Assembly: GCA_006384855.1 (NCBI GenBank)
Contig: VCJN01000435.1
Span: forward strand, 109,887-173,886
Direction of reading: 5' to 3'
Source: Tetraselmis striata
Taxonomy: Eukaryota > Chlorophyta > Chlorodendrophyceae > Chlorodendrales > Chlorodendraceae
Length of the DNA stretch: 64,000 bases
How positions within the stretch are numbered: the first letter of the stretch is position 1; each line of letters opens with the position of its first letter. Made by a program: the position numbers and the translations under genes. The notes beneath the pieces were generated by a model that was not told where the DNA came from, did no database searches, and saw only the letters and a program-made list of their open reading frames with translations. Shown piece by piece: positions 21,885-33,468 of the stretch.

Positions 21885-22916
21885 CTAGCTTATTAGCAGC
21901 CACTTTGGCTTTGAACTGTTCTTTGTCATGTTCAGATGCATGCCGGCATTCATAAATTGAGTGGCCTTTTTGCCGCATTTGGCGCCCTCACCAGAGAAGC
22001 GACTCTTTTTTGGTTGACGATTGGGGAAGCTGTTGTGAGCAGCAGGACGACTTGGGGCAGAGCTGGTTGATGCTCCGTTGTTGCGTGACCACCGGTTTGT
22101 GGAGGTCGGCATGTGACAACGACCTGAATAATCCTCGTAACGACACTTGTGGTTCTTAATGTTGGCCTGCCTCCTTTGGGCAATCTCGACAGCGAGGCGG
22201 TGCTCCTCGTCGATAGCCGAGAGATGTCTGAAAAGTACTTCATGAGTCGAGACAGCCTCGTTGGCGTGGTTAGCCATCTTTTGCACCTCGGCTCTCTCGT
22301 GCTTGGGAATCGCCTGCAAATAACGCTGCACTTGCAAGTATTCAGGCATAGCGAAAGGTTTATTATGCAACAAGGCAAATGCAGCTTGTAGCTTGCGCTG
22401 CAAGTCGACACACCATGTAGCCATTTTGGAGTCGCTCGGCTTGATGCAGATGTCACGCGTATAGTCTCCGACGGTTGTCTGAATGCCGTTGGGGAAAGCG
22501 GCCTTGAAGAAAGCTTGTTTCCAGTCTTGATAGTTGACGAAGTGAGTCAGGACCTCGGAGCCCATGACAATGTGAATCTGAAGCTCATGGCTGTTGAGCA
22601 CAAGTTGGTGGATGTGAGCCGCGATATAATTGGTCTTGAACTGTCGACCGAGCCATGCCTCTATCTCAGGAACCCAAATCTTGTTGCGGTCGGAAATCTC
22701 CTTGTCGACATTCTCCAGAAAGGCCTTGACTGCTGGGAAATTATGGACGTCGGCGAGCTTGTGAATGATGTTCTGAGTTGGTGCCATAACACCGGCTTCC
22801 AGCATCTTCTTCTCGACAATTTGACGCATAGATTGCTCGGCGGGTGGACCACCGGGAGGATTGCCGGCTTGACGGGCGCTCCGGTGCGATGCCATGGTGA
22901 CACGCGACTCGGACAA
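21885..22916 (-). pseudogene. Gypsy Gag with broken zinc knuckle
   Basis: The likely ATG begins MASHRSARQAGNPPGG. The ~330-residue protein has a helical capsid-like region (VPEIEAWLGRQFKTNYIAAH.., WKQAFFKAAFPNG) and a basic, Asn/Ser-rich tail. In frame the tail runs AKCGKKATQF; one frame over it reads GHSIYECRHASEHDKEQFKA, so a 1-2 nt shift splits a CCHC-type knuckle (CGKKGHSIYEC). This is the start of the minus-strand Gypsy. Confidence 0.75.
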
Positions 22917-23052
22917 AGGTTAAAAGGTTCAGAATCGTTACCAAGGGTCGGCAGGACCATCGAAATCACGAATGTATCGTCGTGCGTGCGAGAGCAGGTT
23001 GCGGTGGGTCGACATGTGGAGATGGATCGTTACAGGAAGCCGAAACCAGTGT

Positions 23053-23466
23053 AAGTACTCGTGGCAGTACTTAGTGATACATGGCTCTACTCGTAGTATT
23101 TTGGCGAATTGAGTTGGTTGCTGGATGTAATCTCTTACAATATGCCGATGGCATTACAGAGGTTCCCGCCTCAGTTGGCCCGTACCTGGATTTCCTTCTG
23201 GATTTCCTTCTGGATTTCTGTGTGGATTTCTTGAATGTTGCGTCTAGCTCATGTAATCATTATATATCTATCCTGTAGCGGTCCGACTCGTCGGTACCGC
23301 GGGTATGCAGCTAGAAATACTAGTAGCGCTATCCTGATGATTTAGGAGTTGTAGCGCGTACTGTATGTTGCAAGGAATACTACTGGTGTCTAGTTGTGGA
23401 TGTACCAGTAATACCACGCACGCTAAAATATCAGTATAGCAGTATGATTACTTGGTCATAAAACGT
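23053..23466. repeat. Right arm of long inverted repeat flanking the minus-strand Gypsy
   Basis: Partner of 16396-16687 in inverted orientation. It begins ~140 bp upstream of Gag. The extra ~110 bp (about 23158-23270) contains a small tandem repeat, GGATTTCCTTCT. Confidence 0.85.
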
Positions 23467-23581
23467 CGCAGGTTGTGGTGGTATTAGGGTAGTCGCTAGG
23501 CGCAACCCTAACGCCCTTCCTCCCAACCCAATTGTGACCATCCTGGTGGGTTATGCTGACGGTGCACCTTGTGCTGTTTAG

Positions 23582-24617
23582 GAAGCAAGGGAACGTGAGG
23601 AACTAGTTAGCTCGCAGTACTTCCGGGATGTGGGCAATGACGCCAAAGGCAGGAAGAAGGGACCATTGCCGAGCGAGGACCGACTCGCGAAGGCCCGCGA
23701 CCTTGCAGAGGCCTAGCATCAGAGCGAGCTCGGGAAGTGCTGCAAAGTCGACATGTGCCCCACTTCAAATAACGTGATGTTCAAGGGTGAGAAGGAGGTC
23801 TGCGAAGTGACACCGCACTCGGAAACCGCAGGTGAGCCGCGTTTGTTTTCGTTTGTTTGTTCGACTACACATCCACCGCCGCAACAAGTACTCAACACGC
23901 ATACCGAGTTTCGCAGTCGCTGTGTCAAGGCCCCGCCCATTCCCTACGTTTGGCGGTAAGTCGATCGTATCGGGTGTCCAACGCTTGTCGGCTACGGCAT
24001 GTCCGGTCGCGGTGAACACGGTCGTGTCGCTGTCGCTGGCGGGCACGGCTGCGTCGCCAAATCTCCACGCCACGCTGCGCGTGCCGAAGCAGCATCAAAA
24101 GAAGGCGGGCGGCATCATCAAGCACAAGACCCATGCGGTCAAGAACCTGGCCGCCACGCAAGCCTTCCCCGGCGACAACGTCGACGAGGGCAGTAGCCCG
24201 GAGCCGGCCAAGAAGGCCAAGAAGGCCAAGCAACCCGCCAAGCCGGCGGCTGGAGTGCCGGCCCATGGCGGGCGGTGTGGCGTTCGGGCCGCGGGCCGGC
24301 CGCCATGCCGCCGTGGCAGCAATAGCCGCTGCCGCCACCCGCCGCGATCATCAGGCCCGCCGCCGTGGCGGCCCCGGCCGAAACTTTATGTAAATAATTT
24401 ATTCCGCCCGCCTACTGCCGTGCGCCTCGCCGCCCACTACCGCGCGCTATCGCGCTATCGCGCATCATATCTACGCGAGATTGTCGGGTTTCAAGAGCCG
24501 AAAGCAAAACTAGTCCACCGCAGATATAGCGTCGCGATGACGTGTGATATGCGCCTGATGGAGTTTATTACGAGTATCTCACGGCGGAACGACTACAGAC
24601 TAGTGTCATTAGACTAA
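23582..24617 (+). pseudogene. Exon module A, copy 1 (unknown protein)
   Basis: A first exon-like frame, EARERE..QYFRDVGNDAKGRKKG.., runs from 23582 to a TAG at about 23716. Next, EVCEVTPHSETAG ends at a GTGAGC donor (about 23832), and after a CGCAG acceptor at 23916 comes VAVSRPRPFPTFGGKSIVSG, then GGIIKHKTHAVKNLAATQAF and a Lys/Pro/Ala tail (PAKKAKKAKQPAKPAAG). The frame continues to 24617. The same intron-exon arrangement and protein occur at 26.6-27.2 kb, so the frame was under selection at some time. The family is not recognised. The basic tail suggests a nucleic-acid-binding or nuclear protein. Confidence 0.45.
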
Positions 24618-25062
24618 TACGATTATGGGGTAATTACTAAGGACCGGCAAGTCAGTCCCCACTGTACTCGTTTCGTCGCGAAAATGTTCTAGAAATGTTG
24701 CACTAGTATGCGTACAAATAATGCTTAAAACTCTTAAATGTGCATATGAGGATTCTTTACTACGTGTCTCTCGCCTCGCTCACTCACCCACTCAGCCCCC
24801 CCCCCCCCCCCCCGGGGTCCGGGGCGTCGCGAGTGAGATTGAGCCATGTGAAGCTGCACTGGTTGGGCGATAGTAGACCTCCAAGGCGCTACCCAACGAT
24901 AATATACATCGGGGGTCGCAGAGGGCCCCATCGCAGTCAAACTGCCGTCGCACCATGTTGACCGAGCTGCGAGAGACGCTAGAGTAGGCGCGGCGGGACG
25001 GGCGTCAGAACCCCACCCCGCCGCCTGGCCATGGCACCCGGTCAGCTGCGGGGAAGCGAAAC

Positions 25063-25539
25063 GTGCGGCTCGTTTGCTGCGTGTGTCACGAGCCGATAGT
25101 GTTGGCGTCAGGCAGGTGGCGGAAGGTTTTCAAATGTGGCGTTGATCGTGTCTGGCGGCTGTTAACAAATGGAAGCCCAGACGGCTATTTCGAGTTTCCA
25201 GCAGGCACGAACATCATCCACACTGTTGGTCAGGCCACCAAGCGGTTGGGAGCGTATTTGCGTTGCGCCAACCTGGCTTTACGGCAGCCTTGTGGCCGCG
25301 TTGGCGACGCGCCGGCCAATGACGTGGTGCTGGCTGGCACACCGACAAGGTTCATCGCTCCGAATTCACATAATCGGGCCACAGCCGTCTCGAGGCCCGC
25401 CCATTCGCCCACGGTCGCACAGAACGTTGCAAAAGCCGTGCAAGTCCGCCAGAACACAATTCGGGCACTCGCTGAGCGAGACACGGCATTCGCTGAGAGA
25501 GACACTAGCCTCCCAAACTGTCCCGGAATTATATTGTAA
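25063..25539 (+). CDS. Unrecognised 158-codon frame
   Basis: The frame contains CCVCHEPIVLASGRWRKVFK (a CxxC pair), FEFPAGTNIIHTVGQATKRL and a helical C-terminus ending in a repeated ALAERDTAFAERDTS. It lies between the two copies of module A and could be part of the same element. No start or splice evidence was found. Confidence 0.3.
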   Translation: MRLVCCVCHEPIVLASGRWRKVFKCGVDRVWRLLTNGSPDGYFEFPAGTNIIHTVGQATKRLGAYLRCANLALRQPCGRVGDAPANDVVLAGTPTRFIAPNSHNRATAVSRPAHSPTVAQNVAKAVQVRQNTIRALAERDTAFAERDTSLPNCPGIIL

Positions 25540-26574
25540 TGGCATGTAATCGCGATTTTCCCACGGAATGGGCTTGTAATCGCTGTATATACCGTGTAAT
25601 CGCCACTTTTTTGCTAGGCTCGGTAGTCGCAATGAAGTCCCCGGCGGGCCCGCCTTCCGTAATTTATACCAGTACCATGTCGTGCCGTCCCCGTAGTATA
25701 TTGAGCATGCATCGCGCCTCGCGTGGTTAGCCGTAATCTTTGGGACTCCCGCCACGCTGTACTTTAACGCCTCACAATACAAGCTCCGTGACGACTCGCA
25801 ACGGACACTTTACTGCCATGCATCTCACTAGCGTCGGAGAGCCAGTGACTAGCCCCTACCAACCCCCGCCGCTGCGAGCCGCCGGCGCCGAGTAGTGGTG
25901 TGCCATCGGGCATCGCAAATCCAAGCGCCGTATTCCTGAGGGCAAGGAGGGCTAGACGCCTTCCGAGGGGACTTGGGTAGAGGTGACCAAGAAAATGCGC
26001 TGGTTCTCATGTGGCGCCTGCTTCACGAAGACTCGAGAAATGATATAATATGTATGATATTAAGACGACTCGCGCGGAGCGCGAGTCGTCCAGGCGGGGC
26101 GCCGGACTTGTTTATTTTAGAAAGCGGCTGCGCCTACCTGACGCACACTCGCCAGACAGTACAGGCACCGTAGCTGCTCGTCCCCTAGCACCCTCCATCA
26201 TGGTTTCCAAGTGTCCGAAGAGGGTGTCGTCTCGCTGTATTTTACCTCGTTTGTACCCGACTCGACGCGTGCGCAGATGTTGAACCCAGTACCATAGCCC
26301 CCCCACCCACGGGATCTGACATGGGCACTGGCGTTCAGAACGCCTCCGTCGACGGTCCATGCCATACTCCCACGAGCCAGGGGCTGAAGTCCACCCTGCA
26401 AGGTACAATGAGTCGGCGGGTAGTTGACTTGACTGCGTAGAGGATTAGAATTTCACAGGCGTTGACCGCCCCGTGCTGCGTTACTTTTTGATGTTGCTCC
26501 TGCAGCGGAGGACAAGGCAGTGATGCCAGCGTTGTCTTTGACGAATGCTGGCCGCGCGACACTCAGATTCCTTA

Positions 26575-27375
26575 GGCTAGCTCGAGGTCTGCGAGGTTAC
26601 GCCGCACTGGGAAGCCGCGGGTGAGTCGCGTTTGTTTTCGCACTTGTTCGATTACACAGCCACCGCCGCCAAGATAAGCAATCAACACGCATACTGACTT
26701 TCGCAGTTGCTGTGTCAGACCCCCGTCAAGTCCCTACGTTCGGCGGTAAGCCGATCGTATCGAGTGTTCAGCGCAATAAGATCGTGTCGCTGCCGCTGGC
26801 GGGCACCGCTGCGTCGCCAAAGCTCCACGGCTTGGTGGGCGTGCTGGCGCAGCAGCAGAAGAGGGCGGGCGGCATCATCAAGCACAACACCAACGCGGTC
26901 AAGAACCTAGCCGCCACGCAAGCCGTCCCCGGCGACAACGTCGACGAGGGCAGTAGCCCGGAGCCCCCGGCCAAGAAGGCCAAGCAGCCCGCCAAGCCGG
27001 CGGCTGGAGGGCTGGCCCAGGGCCGGGGTGGTGCCGGGGCCAGGGCGGGCGGTGGGGCGCTCGGGTCGCGGGCCGGCCGCCGGGCCGCCGTAGCCGCTGC
27101 CGCCACCCGCGAGCCGTCAAAACCGGATGTAAATAATTTATTCCGCCCGCCCACTGCCGCGCGCCCGCCCACTGGCACTGCCGCGCGCGCTATCGCGGAT
27201 TAGGCCAGAGCGTATCGAGATTGTAGGGCTTCCAGGGGCAGATGTAAAAATAGTCCGCGTTGGATGCAGCGTCGCAAAGACGTGTGATATGCGCCTGGTG
27301 CAGTTTATTACGAGTACGTCACGGAATGACTACAGACGAGTGTCATACCACTGGTAAGATTACAAGATAAATACA
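26575..27375 (+). pseudogene. Exon module A, copy 2 (unknown protein)
   Basis: The donor region (GAAGCCGCGGGTGAGTCGCG), the intron and the acceptor at about 26706 match copy 1. The exon reads VAVSDPRQVPTFGGKPIVSS, then SLPLAGTAASPKLHG, GGIIKHNTNAVKNLAATQAV, VDEGSSPEPPAKKAKQPAKP and a Gly/Ala/Arg-rich tail to 27203. Downstream homology extends to about 27375 (AAATAATTTATTCCGCCCGC; GACGTGTGATATGCGCCTGG). Two copies ~2.8 kb apart, in the same orientation, imply a dispersed or tandemly duplicated element. Confidence 0.45.
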
Positions 27376-27447
27376 TGGTATTACAGTATAATTACGAGAC
27401 GGGCTGGGAGCCTAGTGGACACGGCGCGGGAGTAGCGGGATGCGGCT

Positions 27448-28418
27448 ATGCACTGCGCCCAGGACCTACTGGAGCGGCTGCGAGCTATGAAGGCAGCGCG
27501 GCTGGCCGATCGCGAGGACGGCTCGTCGCCAAACAAGCACGCTGCGGCAGGCAGTAAGGGAGCGGGACGCCAAAGTCCTGAAGATGCGCGACGACGCGCA
27601 CGCTACCAGCACCACTCTAACGAAGGCAGACGAAACATAACGGCTGCGGTCCGACGAATGCGCTCAGAAGAATGTTCACTTGACGGGCTTGCTGCGCCGT
27701 ATGCAGCAAGGGCAAGCGCAACACGAGGTATATCGCTCCGGATTCATATCAACACTCCCATGCAAATAGCGTACTAGTGAGAAGTTGCATATATGCACTG
27801 CTTTTGTCTGAGAACTTATGATCACAATGCATGTGCTGCAGGCGACACCGGCGACGCCCCTCCCACCCACTGCAGGCATGCAAGTGGGGAGGTCGCATAT
27901 GGGACAACTCAGCGTGTCAGCGGCACTCAGCTGTGGTGTTCCATGCACCTATATACCGTCAGTGCCACCACAGCAGCTGAACATCCAGCAACCACTCTAC
28001 CCTGGACCGTCTCCGGTCACTGTGCATCCACTAGCGCTCCCTAGCAGGCAACTCTTCGCACAACCTTATGCAACAACACCAACGATGGCAGCACAACCTC
28101 ATCATGCGCGTCCCTCCACTGCCGCGCGAATCATGGTCGCACAGCCAGCGCTCCCGCAATCGGCCATGATTGCCCGGCACGCCCTACCTCGCACGTCATC
28201 AGCACGCCTAGCACTAGGACGCCCACCTCCTACCACACGGCATCCGTTGGCACCAAGAACATGCTAGAGATGCAGCTCATTTTCAGCAAACATGCAGCCA
28301 CAGCTACCCCAGTTACGGAGACCACTGCAGACCATCCAAGCACCATCCAACAACAATAGCGCTTTAGGGATAACAATGCAAACAACGACAGCGGACAAGC
28401 AGTTTCATCGCCAGACTA
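27448..28418 (+). other. Low-complexity coding-like region
   Basis: An Arg/Ala-rich frame (27448-27777) is followed by a Pro/Gln/Ala-rich frame (27818-28267; PQQLNIQQPLYPGPSPVTVH) and RFRDNNANNDSGQAVSSPDY next to the transposon at 28419. It may be the 5' part of a gene interrupted by that insertion. No family is recognised. Confidence 0.3.
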
Positions 28419-29138
28419 CACTGTGAGATTCAGATGTGACATACGGGTGACGAAGCACTACTACTAGCGACTATTATTTATCCGTGAAGGCTGCTGCTGG
28501 TGGCGGCACGTCCATCCAGTTACGTGCGAGTACATCCGGCGTTATTGCCGGCGGGCGATAAATCCTTTTTGTAATCATTCTGGTAGTCGTACCAGCCCGA
28601 TGACGTGTTACATGGCACTGACATATAAGGTACAAGGTTGTCCGTGTAGTACCGGGTAGTACGCGATATATTTATTAAGCCGGTACCGGGTATCTAGTAC
28701 GAACCCGGGCGCGATGACGAGTCGTCCTGTGGATAACTACGACTATTAGTACATGGGAGCGCAAATCGCAGCCGTACGTATTTGGTAACACTGGAGAATT
28801 TTGTGTACATTATAGCTAGTACTTCTGAACGGGCCTGCCAGCCGTCCGATCAAAGGTCATCAGATGGGCGGTTTGGTTGCCATGTTTTGCCAAAGAGTGC
28901 TCACGTTACATAAATATTCGCGAGGGGGAGGGCGGGGGCAGGCAGCGGTTTGCCGAAGAATGTTTGAATTACAATATTCGCGACAGCTGCCGTCGGGGCA
29001 TGTGGCGGGGGGCGGGGGCGGGGCGGGGGGGGGGGGGGGGGCGGGCGGGCGTGGTCCCCCCGCCGCCCCCCCCCCCCCCCCCCCGCCGCCCGCCGCTCCC
29101 GCCGGGGGAGTGAGGGGAGGGGGGTAAGGGGGCGGGGG

Positions 29139-29366
29139 CTACTGCTTGTTCTTGTTCTTGCGTGCCCGGGGGACCCTCCGCTTCGACGATCTCGCTGCCT
29201 CCGCCTCCGCCTCCGCCTGCGCCTGCGCCTGCGCCTCCGACTCCGCCTCCGACTCCGCGACCGTCAGTTTCTTACCTCGGCGCTTCTTCACTGGCCTCTT
29301 CCTCTTCTTGTCATCCGTCAGTGTCTTCACCACCCCGGGAGGCTGTGCCGTCGACGACGCCGCCAT
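29139..29366 (-). CDS. Transposon small basic/acidic protein (outer copy)
   Basis: The protein begins MAASSTAQPPGVVKTLTDDK, has basic clusters resembling nuclear localisation signals (KKRKRPVKKRRGKK; SSKRRVPRARKNKNKQ) and a middle of alternating Glu/Ala from a GGAGGC-type hexamer array (AESEAESEAQAQ..). The inner-copy counterpart is 39097-39324. The only length variation is within the hexamer tract, and the frame is kept in both. The function is unknown; nuclear location is inferred. Confidence 0.5.
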   Translation of the reverse strand: MAASSTAQPPGVVKTLTDDKKRKRPVKKRRGKKLTVAESEAESEAQAQAQAEAEAEAARSSKRRVPRARKNKNKQ

Positions 29367-29438
29367 GAGCTTCCTTACCTTCGCGTCGGGACGCCCCCTG
29401 TGCCCAGACACCCACAACAAGCCACAATCGTTTCGCCT

Positions 29439-29801
29439 TTAAGCGGCTGAGGATGCGGCCTCCTCGGCCACCACGAGTTGCGCCGCTGGCACTGTGGAAG
29501 CCTTGGCGTTGAGGTGGGCCTTACGGCGCTCCCGGACGAATCTGCGCGCGGCACAAGTTAGCCACGAGTGGGTGCGTGCTAATGTGGAGGGTGGAGTGTT
29601 TTGTTGCGCGCCCACCTTGTCACGCGTTTCCTCCGGGTCTTTCTCGTCCTCCTCGATGCCGGCGGCGCGGACACGCGAGACAACAAGGCTCGCCGCCCAC
29701 TTTTGCCCGGGGGGCGAGGTCTGCCATGGCGCTGTGAGCGGTGAAGGGGGGGGGGGGGGGCGGGGGGGGGGGGGGGGCGGCCGAGGTGGAGAAACTAACA
29801 C
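29439..29801 (-). CDS. Transposon small protein, two possible exons (outer copy)
   Basis: The conserved core QKWAASLVVSRVRAAGIEED..DPEETRDK is followed by a GTGGGC donor and an intron to CGCGCAG, then FVRERRKAHLNAKASTVPAA and a TAA stop. The inner-copy counterpart is 38683-39024. The start codon is unclear because the ATG GCAGACCTC lies in another frame across a C-tract that varies between copies. No known domain. Confidence 0.4.
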   Translation of the reverse strand: MLVSPPRPPPPPPRPPPPPSPLTAPWQTSPPGQKWAASLVVSRVRAAGIEEDEKDPEETRDKVGAQQNTPPSTLARTHSWLTCAARRFVRERRKAHLNAKASTVPAAQLVVAEEAASSAA

Positions 29802-30559
29802 CCAGTCGACGACCGCCTTCCGCAGCAGTCAACGACACATCGGAGGCGAGGAGCAGCGCGCCACTACTATTTATATGCACGTATTGTCAAGAGCTAGTCG
29901 GTGCGGCATTGTGTCGGTGTAATTTCGCAATGTTTATTGTTGAAGTAGCACGGCGTACTGAATACGCGGTTTCACCGAGTGATTACGGGATAATATGTGC
30001 GGTAGGGCGCGCGTATATGTGCGCGACGAATGTGCGCGCAGAGCGTTGTGCGGCGGTGTGCGGCGGTGTGCACCGATGTTAGTATAGTGTGAATATTATA
30101 TCGGCCGTAGACGATCGGGTCTGGCAGGACCGCCCGTGCTTGTAAATAAGCGACAATGGATCACGTCATGCTCCGGTTGTACTCCTACACTTCCTCCACT
30201 TTGGCGGGTGGGGGGGGGGGGGGGGGGGGCGGGGGGGTCCTGTCCTTATTACTTGCATCGGTGGACGTGCTGGATATGGAGGTCACCGGGCACATCGCGT
30301 GGTTTCGGAGCAGTTCATTCGCGCCTCGCTCCTCGTCTTGTTTGCAATCGTCGCCCTAATCCAATGCAGGGTGAGTAGCGGGACACTGTGCCCCCCCCCC
30401 CCCCCGGTTTATGTAAACAAATATCTAGCCGTGCATGCGATTGCAATCGGTACCCAATGAGCGGGGTATGTGACAGTGGTTTCGGAGCAGTGCAAGCATT
30501 CCGTGCGTGTTCACAAGCACGTACGACTGGGAATGAGGCGGGGGTTGCGGATGGAGTGC

Positions 30560-31880
30560 ATTGGCGGTGCATAGAATAGCGTGTTCCTGGGGTTTTGGCT
30601 GCATCAAACGCCGTATTCCCATCCATCCGGCACGGAATGTCCGGTTTTCACACATTTGTGTGTGAATATAGTGTGAATATTACGCGTCTTTTACGCCGGA
30701 TGGATGGGCATCCGGCGTCCGATGCACCCCAAGTATTTGCAGCACGCTAGTCTGTGCACCGCCAGTGCACTCCGCAAGCCCCGCCTCCATCCGCGTCGGA
30801 ACCGGTAGTAAGTGTTGTTGTGTGCGCACATCGTGACAACATTACACGGTGGCAATTGCTATTAGCGGTGGATAATGTGAAGGCGTTTTCGAAATCGACA
30901 GAGAATGAGGCGGTGCTGGCGGATTGCATTGGCGGTGCATAGAATAGCGTGTTGCTGGGGTTTTGGCTGCATCGGACGCCGTATTCCCATCCATCCGGCA
31001 CGGAATGTCCGGTTTTCACACATTTGTGTGTGAATATAGTGTGAATATTACGCGTCTTTTACGCTGTGTGGATGGGCATCCGGCGTCCGATGCACCCCAA
31101 GTATTTGCAGCACGCTAGTCTGTACACCGCCAGTGCACTCCGCAAGCCTCGCCTCCATCCGCGTCGGAACCGGTAGTAAGTGTTGTTGTGTGCGCACATC
31201 GTGACAACATTACACGGTGGCAATTGCAATTAGCGGTGGATAATGTGAAGGCGTTTTCGAAATCGACAGAGAATGAGGCGGTGCTGGCGGAGTGCATTGG
31301 CGGTGCATAGAATAGCGTGTTGCTGGGGTTTTGGCTGCATCGGACGCCGTATTCCCACCCATCCGGCACGGAATGTCCGGTTTTCACACATTTGTGTGTT
31401 AATATAGTGTGAATATTACGCGTCTTTTACGCCGGGTGGATGGGCATCCGGCGTCCGATGCACCCCAAGTATTTGCAGCACGCTACTCTACGCACCCCCA
31501 ACGCACTCCGCAAGCCCCGCCTCCATCCGCGTCGGAACCGGTAGTAAGTGTTGTTGTGTGCGCACATCGTGAGAACATTACACGGTGGCAATTGCAATTA
31601 GCGGTGGATAATGTGAAGGCGTTTTCGAAATCGACAGAGAATGAGGCGGTGCTGGCGGAGTGCATTGGCGGTGCATAGAATAGCGTGTTGCTGGGGTTTT
31701 GGCTGCATCGGACGCCGTATTCCCACCCATCCGGCACGGAATGTCCGGTTTTCACACATTTGCGTGTGAATATATATAGTGTGAATATTACGTACGCGTC
31801 TTTTACGCTGTGTGGATGGGCATCCGGCGTCCGATGCACCCCGAATCTTACCAACACGCTACTCTAAGCACCCCCAACGC
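30560..31880. repeat. 368-bp tandem repeat array (outer copy, about 3.5 units)
   Basis: Units start with TGCTGGGGTTTTGGCTGCAT at 30953, 31321 and 31689 (period exactly 368), with a diverged first unit at about 30585. Each contains GTCCGGTTTTCACACATTTG, short inverted sequences around CCGTATTCCCATCCATCC / GGATGGATGGGCATCCGGCG, and an ~89-codon frame ending ENEAVLAECIGGA. Since 368 is not a multiple of 3, the array is not one reading frame. Confidence 0.9.
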
Positions 31881-33057
31881 ACTCCGCCAGCCCCGCCTCT
31901 TTCCGCGCAGGTCCTACATTCCATTGTATGTATATACATACGTACATGTACTGCTCCGAAACCAGCCCAAACTTAATGAGTGCACAAGTGTAAATGGGGG
32001 GGGGGGGGGGGGGGGATGTGGCGTCGGGGCATCCACTCACACATACCCCGGCGATGCATGACAGATATTACATGCCGTGGCGGGTCGGCGGGCCGACCCG
32101 GCGGGGGGTGGGGGGGGGGGGGGTCTATTCAACTACACGTGCGACAGTGTCGTTTCGTGGAGCAGTATATGTGCCCGGCCTCATTTATACCGCCCCCTAC
32201 CTGCGCTGCATGGTCCACCCCTACGAATTACTTAGCACAAACCGCCATTACTTAATAGGAACCTAGCACAGCCAGGCATATATGCCCGCTTTGCCGATAA
32301 ACTTCTACGCACTTTCCGTCCCTCAACCGCCGGACATGGGGGTTAAGCCGCCAGCCTCGGCAGTTGCTTAGCCAGACTTGGCATCCCGTACCGTGTCCAT
32401 GGCTTGGCAGCTCTGCCACCGGCACACGCCGAGTCCGGCGCTTGCTGCCGCCACTGTGAGATTCAGATGTGACGTAAATGTGCCCTACTGGTGACGAACG
32501 ACGACATACGGGGACGATACGGGAACGGACGAGGGACGTGAATTTCATACCCAGTAGCGACGACTATCGCGCGCGACCTGTAAAGTACTATATGAATTTC
32601 TCGTTTCCATAATTTCGTCAAATTGATATGCGCACGCGGGCTCGCGTGTCGCCCGCCGACGCGGAGCACCCGGGCTAAGTACAGGCGGATGTACGCACTC
32701 ATTGCACATCGCCGCACATCGCTGACCGCACATCGCTGACCGCAGACCCCGCGGTGTGCGGCGATGTGCGGCACGACGGGCGGAGGTGTGGGAGGATGTA
32801 GGTGGTACCGTAGGTGGTTGGCGGTAGGTGGTGTTCGTAGGTGCGCGTTTTAATGCAGCCGCCCTAACTGCTGATGATTGTGTAACGCCCCAGCACGCGC
32901 ATAAAGTACGGGGTCGCCTCACGGTCACCGCCGCTCACCGTTGAATCAAGCGCGGACAGCCGCGCACTCGCATCTGTGTTGCCTGCCGGTGGTGGGTTAC
33001 ATCCACCCCAACTCTCAACCCCCCCCCCCCCCCCGCCCCCCGCGCGCGGCAGCAGGC

Positions 33058-33468
33058 ATGCCGGCAAAGGGATGGATAGCGAGTGTGTCGAAGGATGGCG
33101 TGTACACATGCAAGCACTGCCGGGGCAACGTGACGGGCACATGTGATAAGATGGCGCGAGAGCGGCACTTCCGGAAATACCCGAACTGTAGCCACTCGTT
33201 GAAGCGTGCGGCTAAGTTGCGCCGCAAGGCCGCCTTATCACAAGCAGCAGCAGCAGGGGCGGCAGCAGCAGCAGCAGCAACAACACGGGCGGCAGCAGGA
33301 GTAGCTGCAGCCGTCGGAAACGGCCCGCCGGCGCCGGTCTCGGACGACGGCGGCTCGAAGGTGGACGATGTGATGGGCGTGGGGGAGGACCCCGTTGGCG
33401 AAGACGGTATGGACATCGACGCGCCTGCGTGGCCGCCGGCGGGCGTGGAACCCGCGATGAGGGCGTGA
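33058..33468 (+). CDS. Zinc-finger protein of the CACTA element (inner copy)
   Basis: ATG at 33058. The protein starts MPAKGWIASVSKDGVYTCKH and continues through CKHC, then RERHFRKYPNCSH and a Lys/Arg stretch: a C-x2-C ... H-x6-C-x-H pattern reminiscent of BED-type fingers that many transposase-related proteins use to bind element ends. A poly-Ala segment from a GCAGCA tract follows, then an acidic tail. The outer copy (ATG at 42666, minus) keeps the finger but is frame-shifted in the trinucleotide tract. A role in binding transposon termini is inferred. Confidence 0.5.
   Translation: MPAKGWIASVSKDGVYTCKHCRGNVTGTCDKMARERHFRKYPNCSHSLKRAAKLRRKAALSQAAAAGAAAAAAATTRAAAGVAAAVGNGPPAPVSDDGGSKVDDVMGVGEDPVGEDGMDIDAPAWPPAGVEPAMRA

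Larger units (their letters stand above)
28419..32451 (-). mobile_element. Outer CACTA-type transposon, left part (copy 1, interrupted)
   Basis: It starts CACTGTGAGATTCAGATGTG, the same terminus found at 32452 and, inverted, at 40048 and 43252. This part is the inverted equivalent of 36966-40048 in the inner copy. It carries three small minus-strand frames, a ~368-bp tandem repeat array and many long C/G runs. The sequence breaks at CTTGCTGCCGC|CACTG where the inner copy inserted. Short ~22-bp terminal repeats starting CACTG and a 3-bp duplication are the hallmarks of CACTA/EnSpm elements. Confidence 0.88.
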
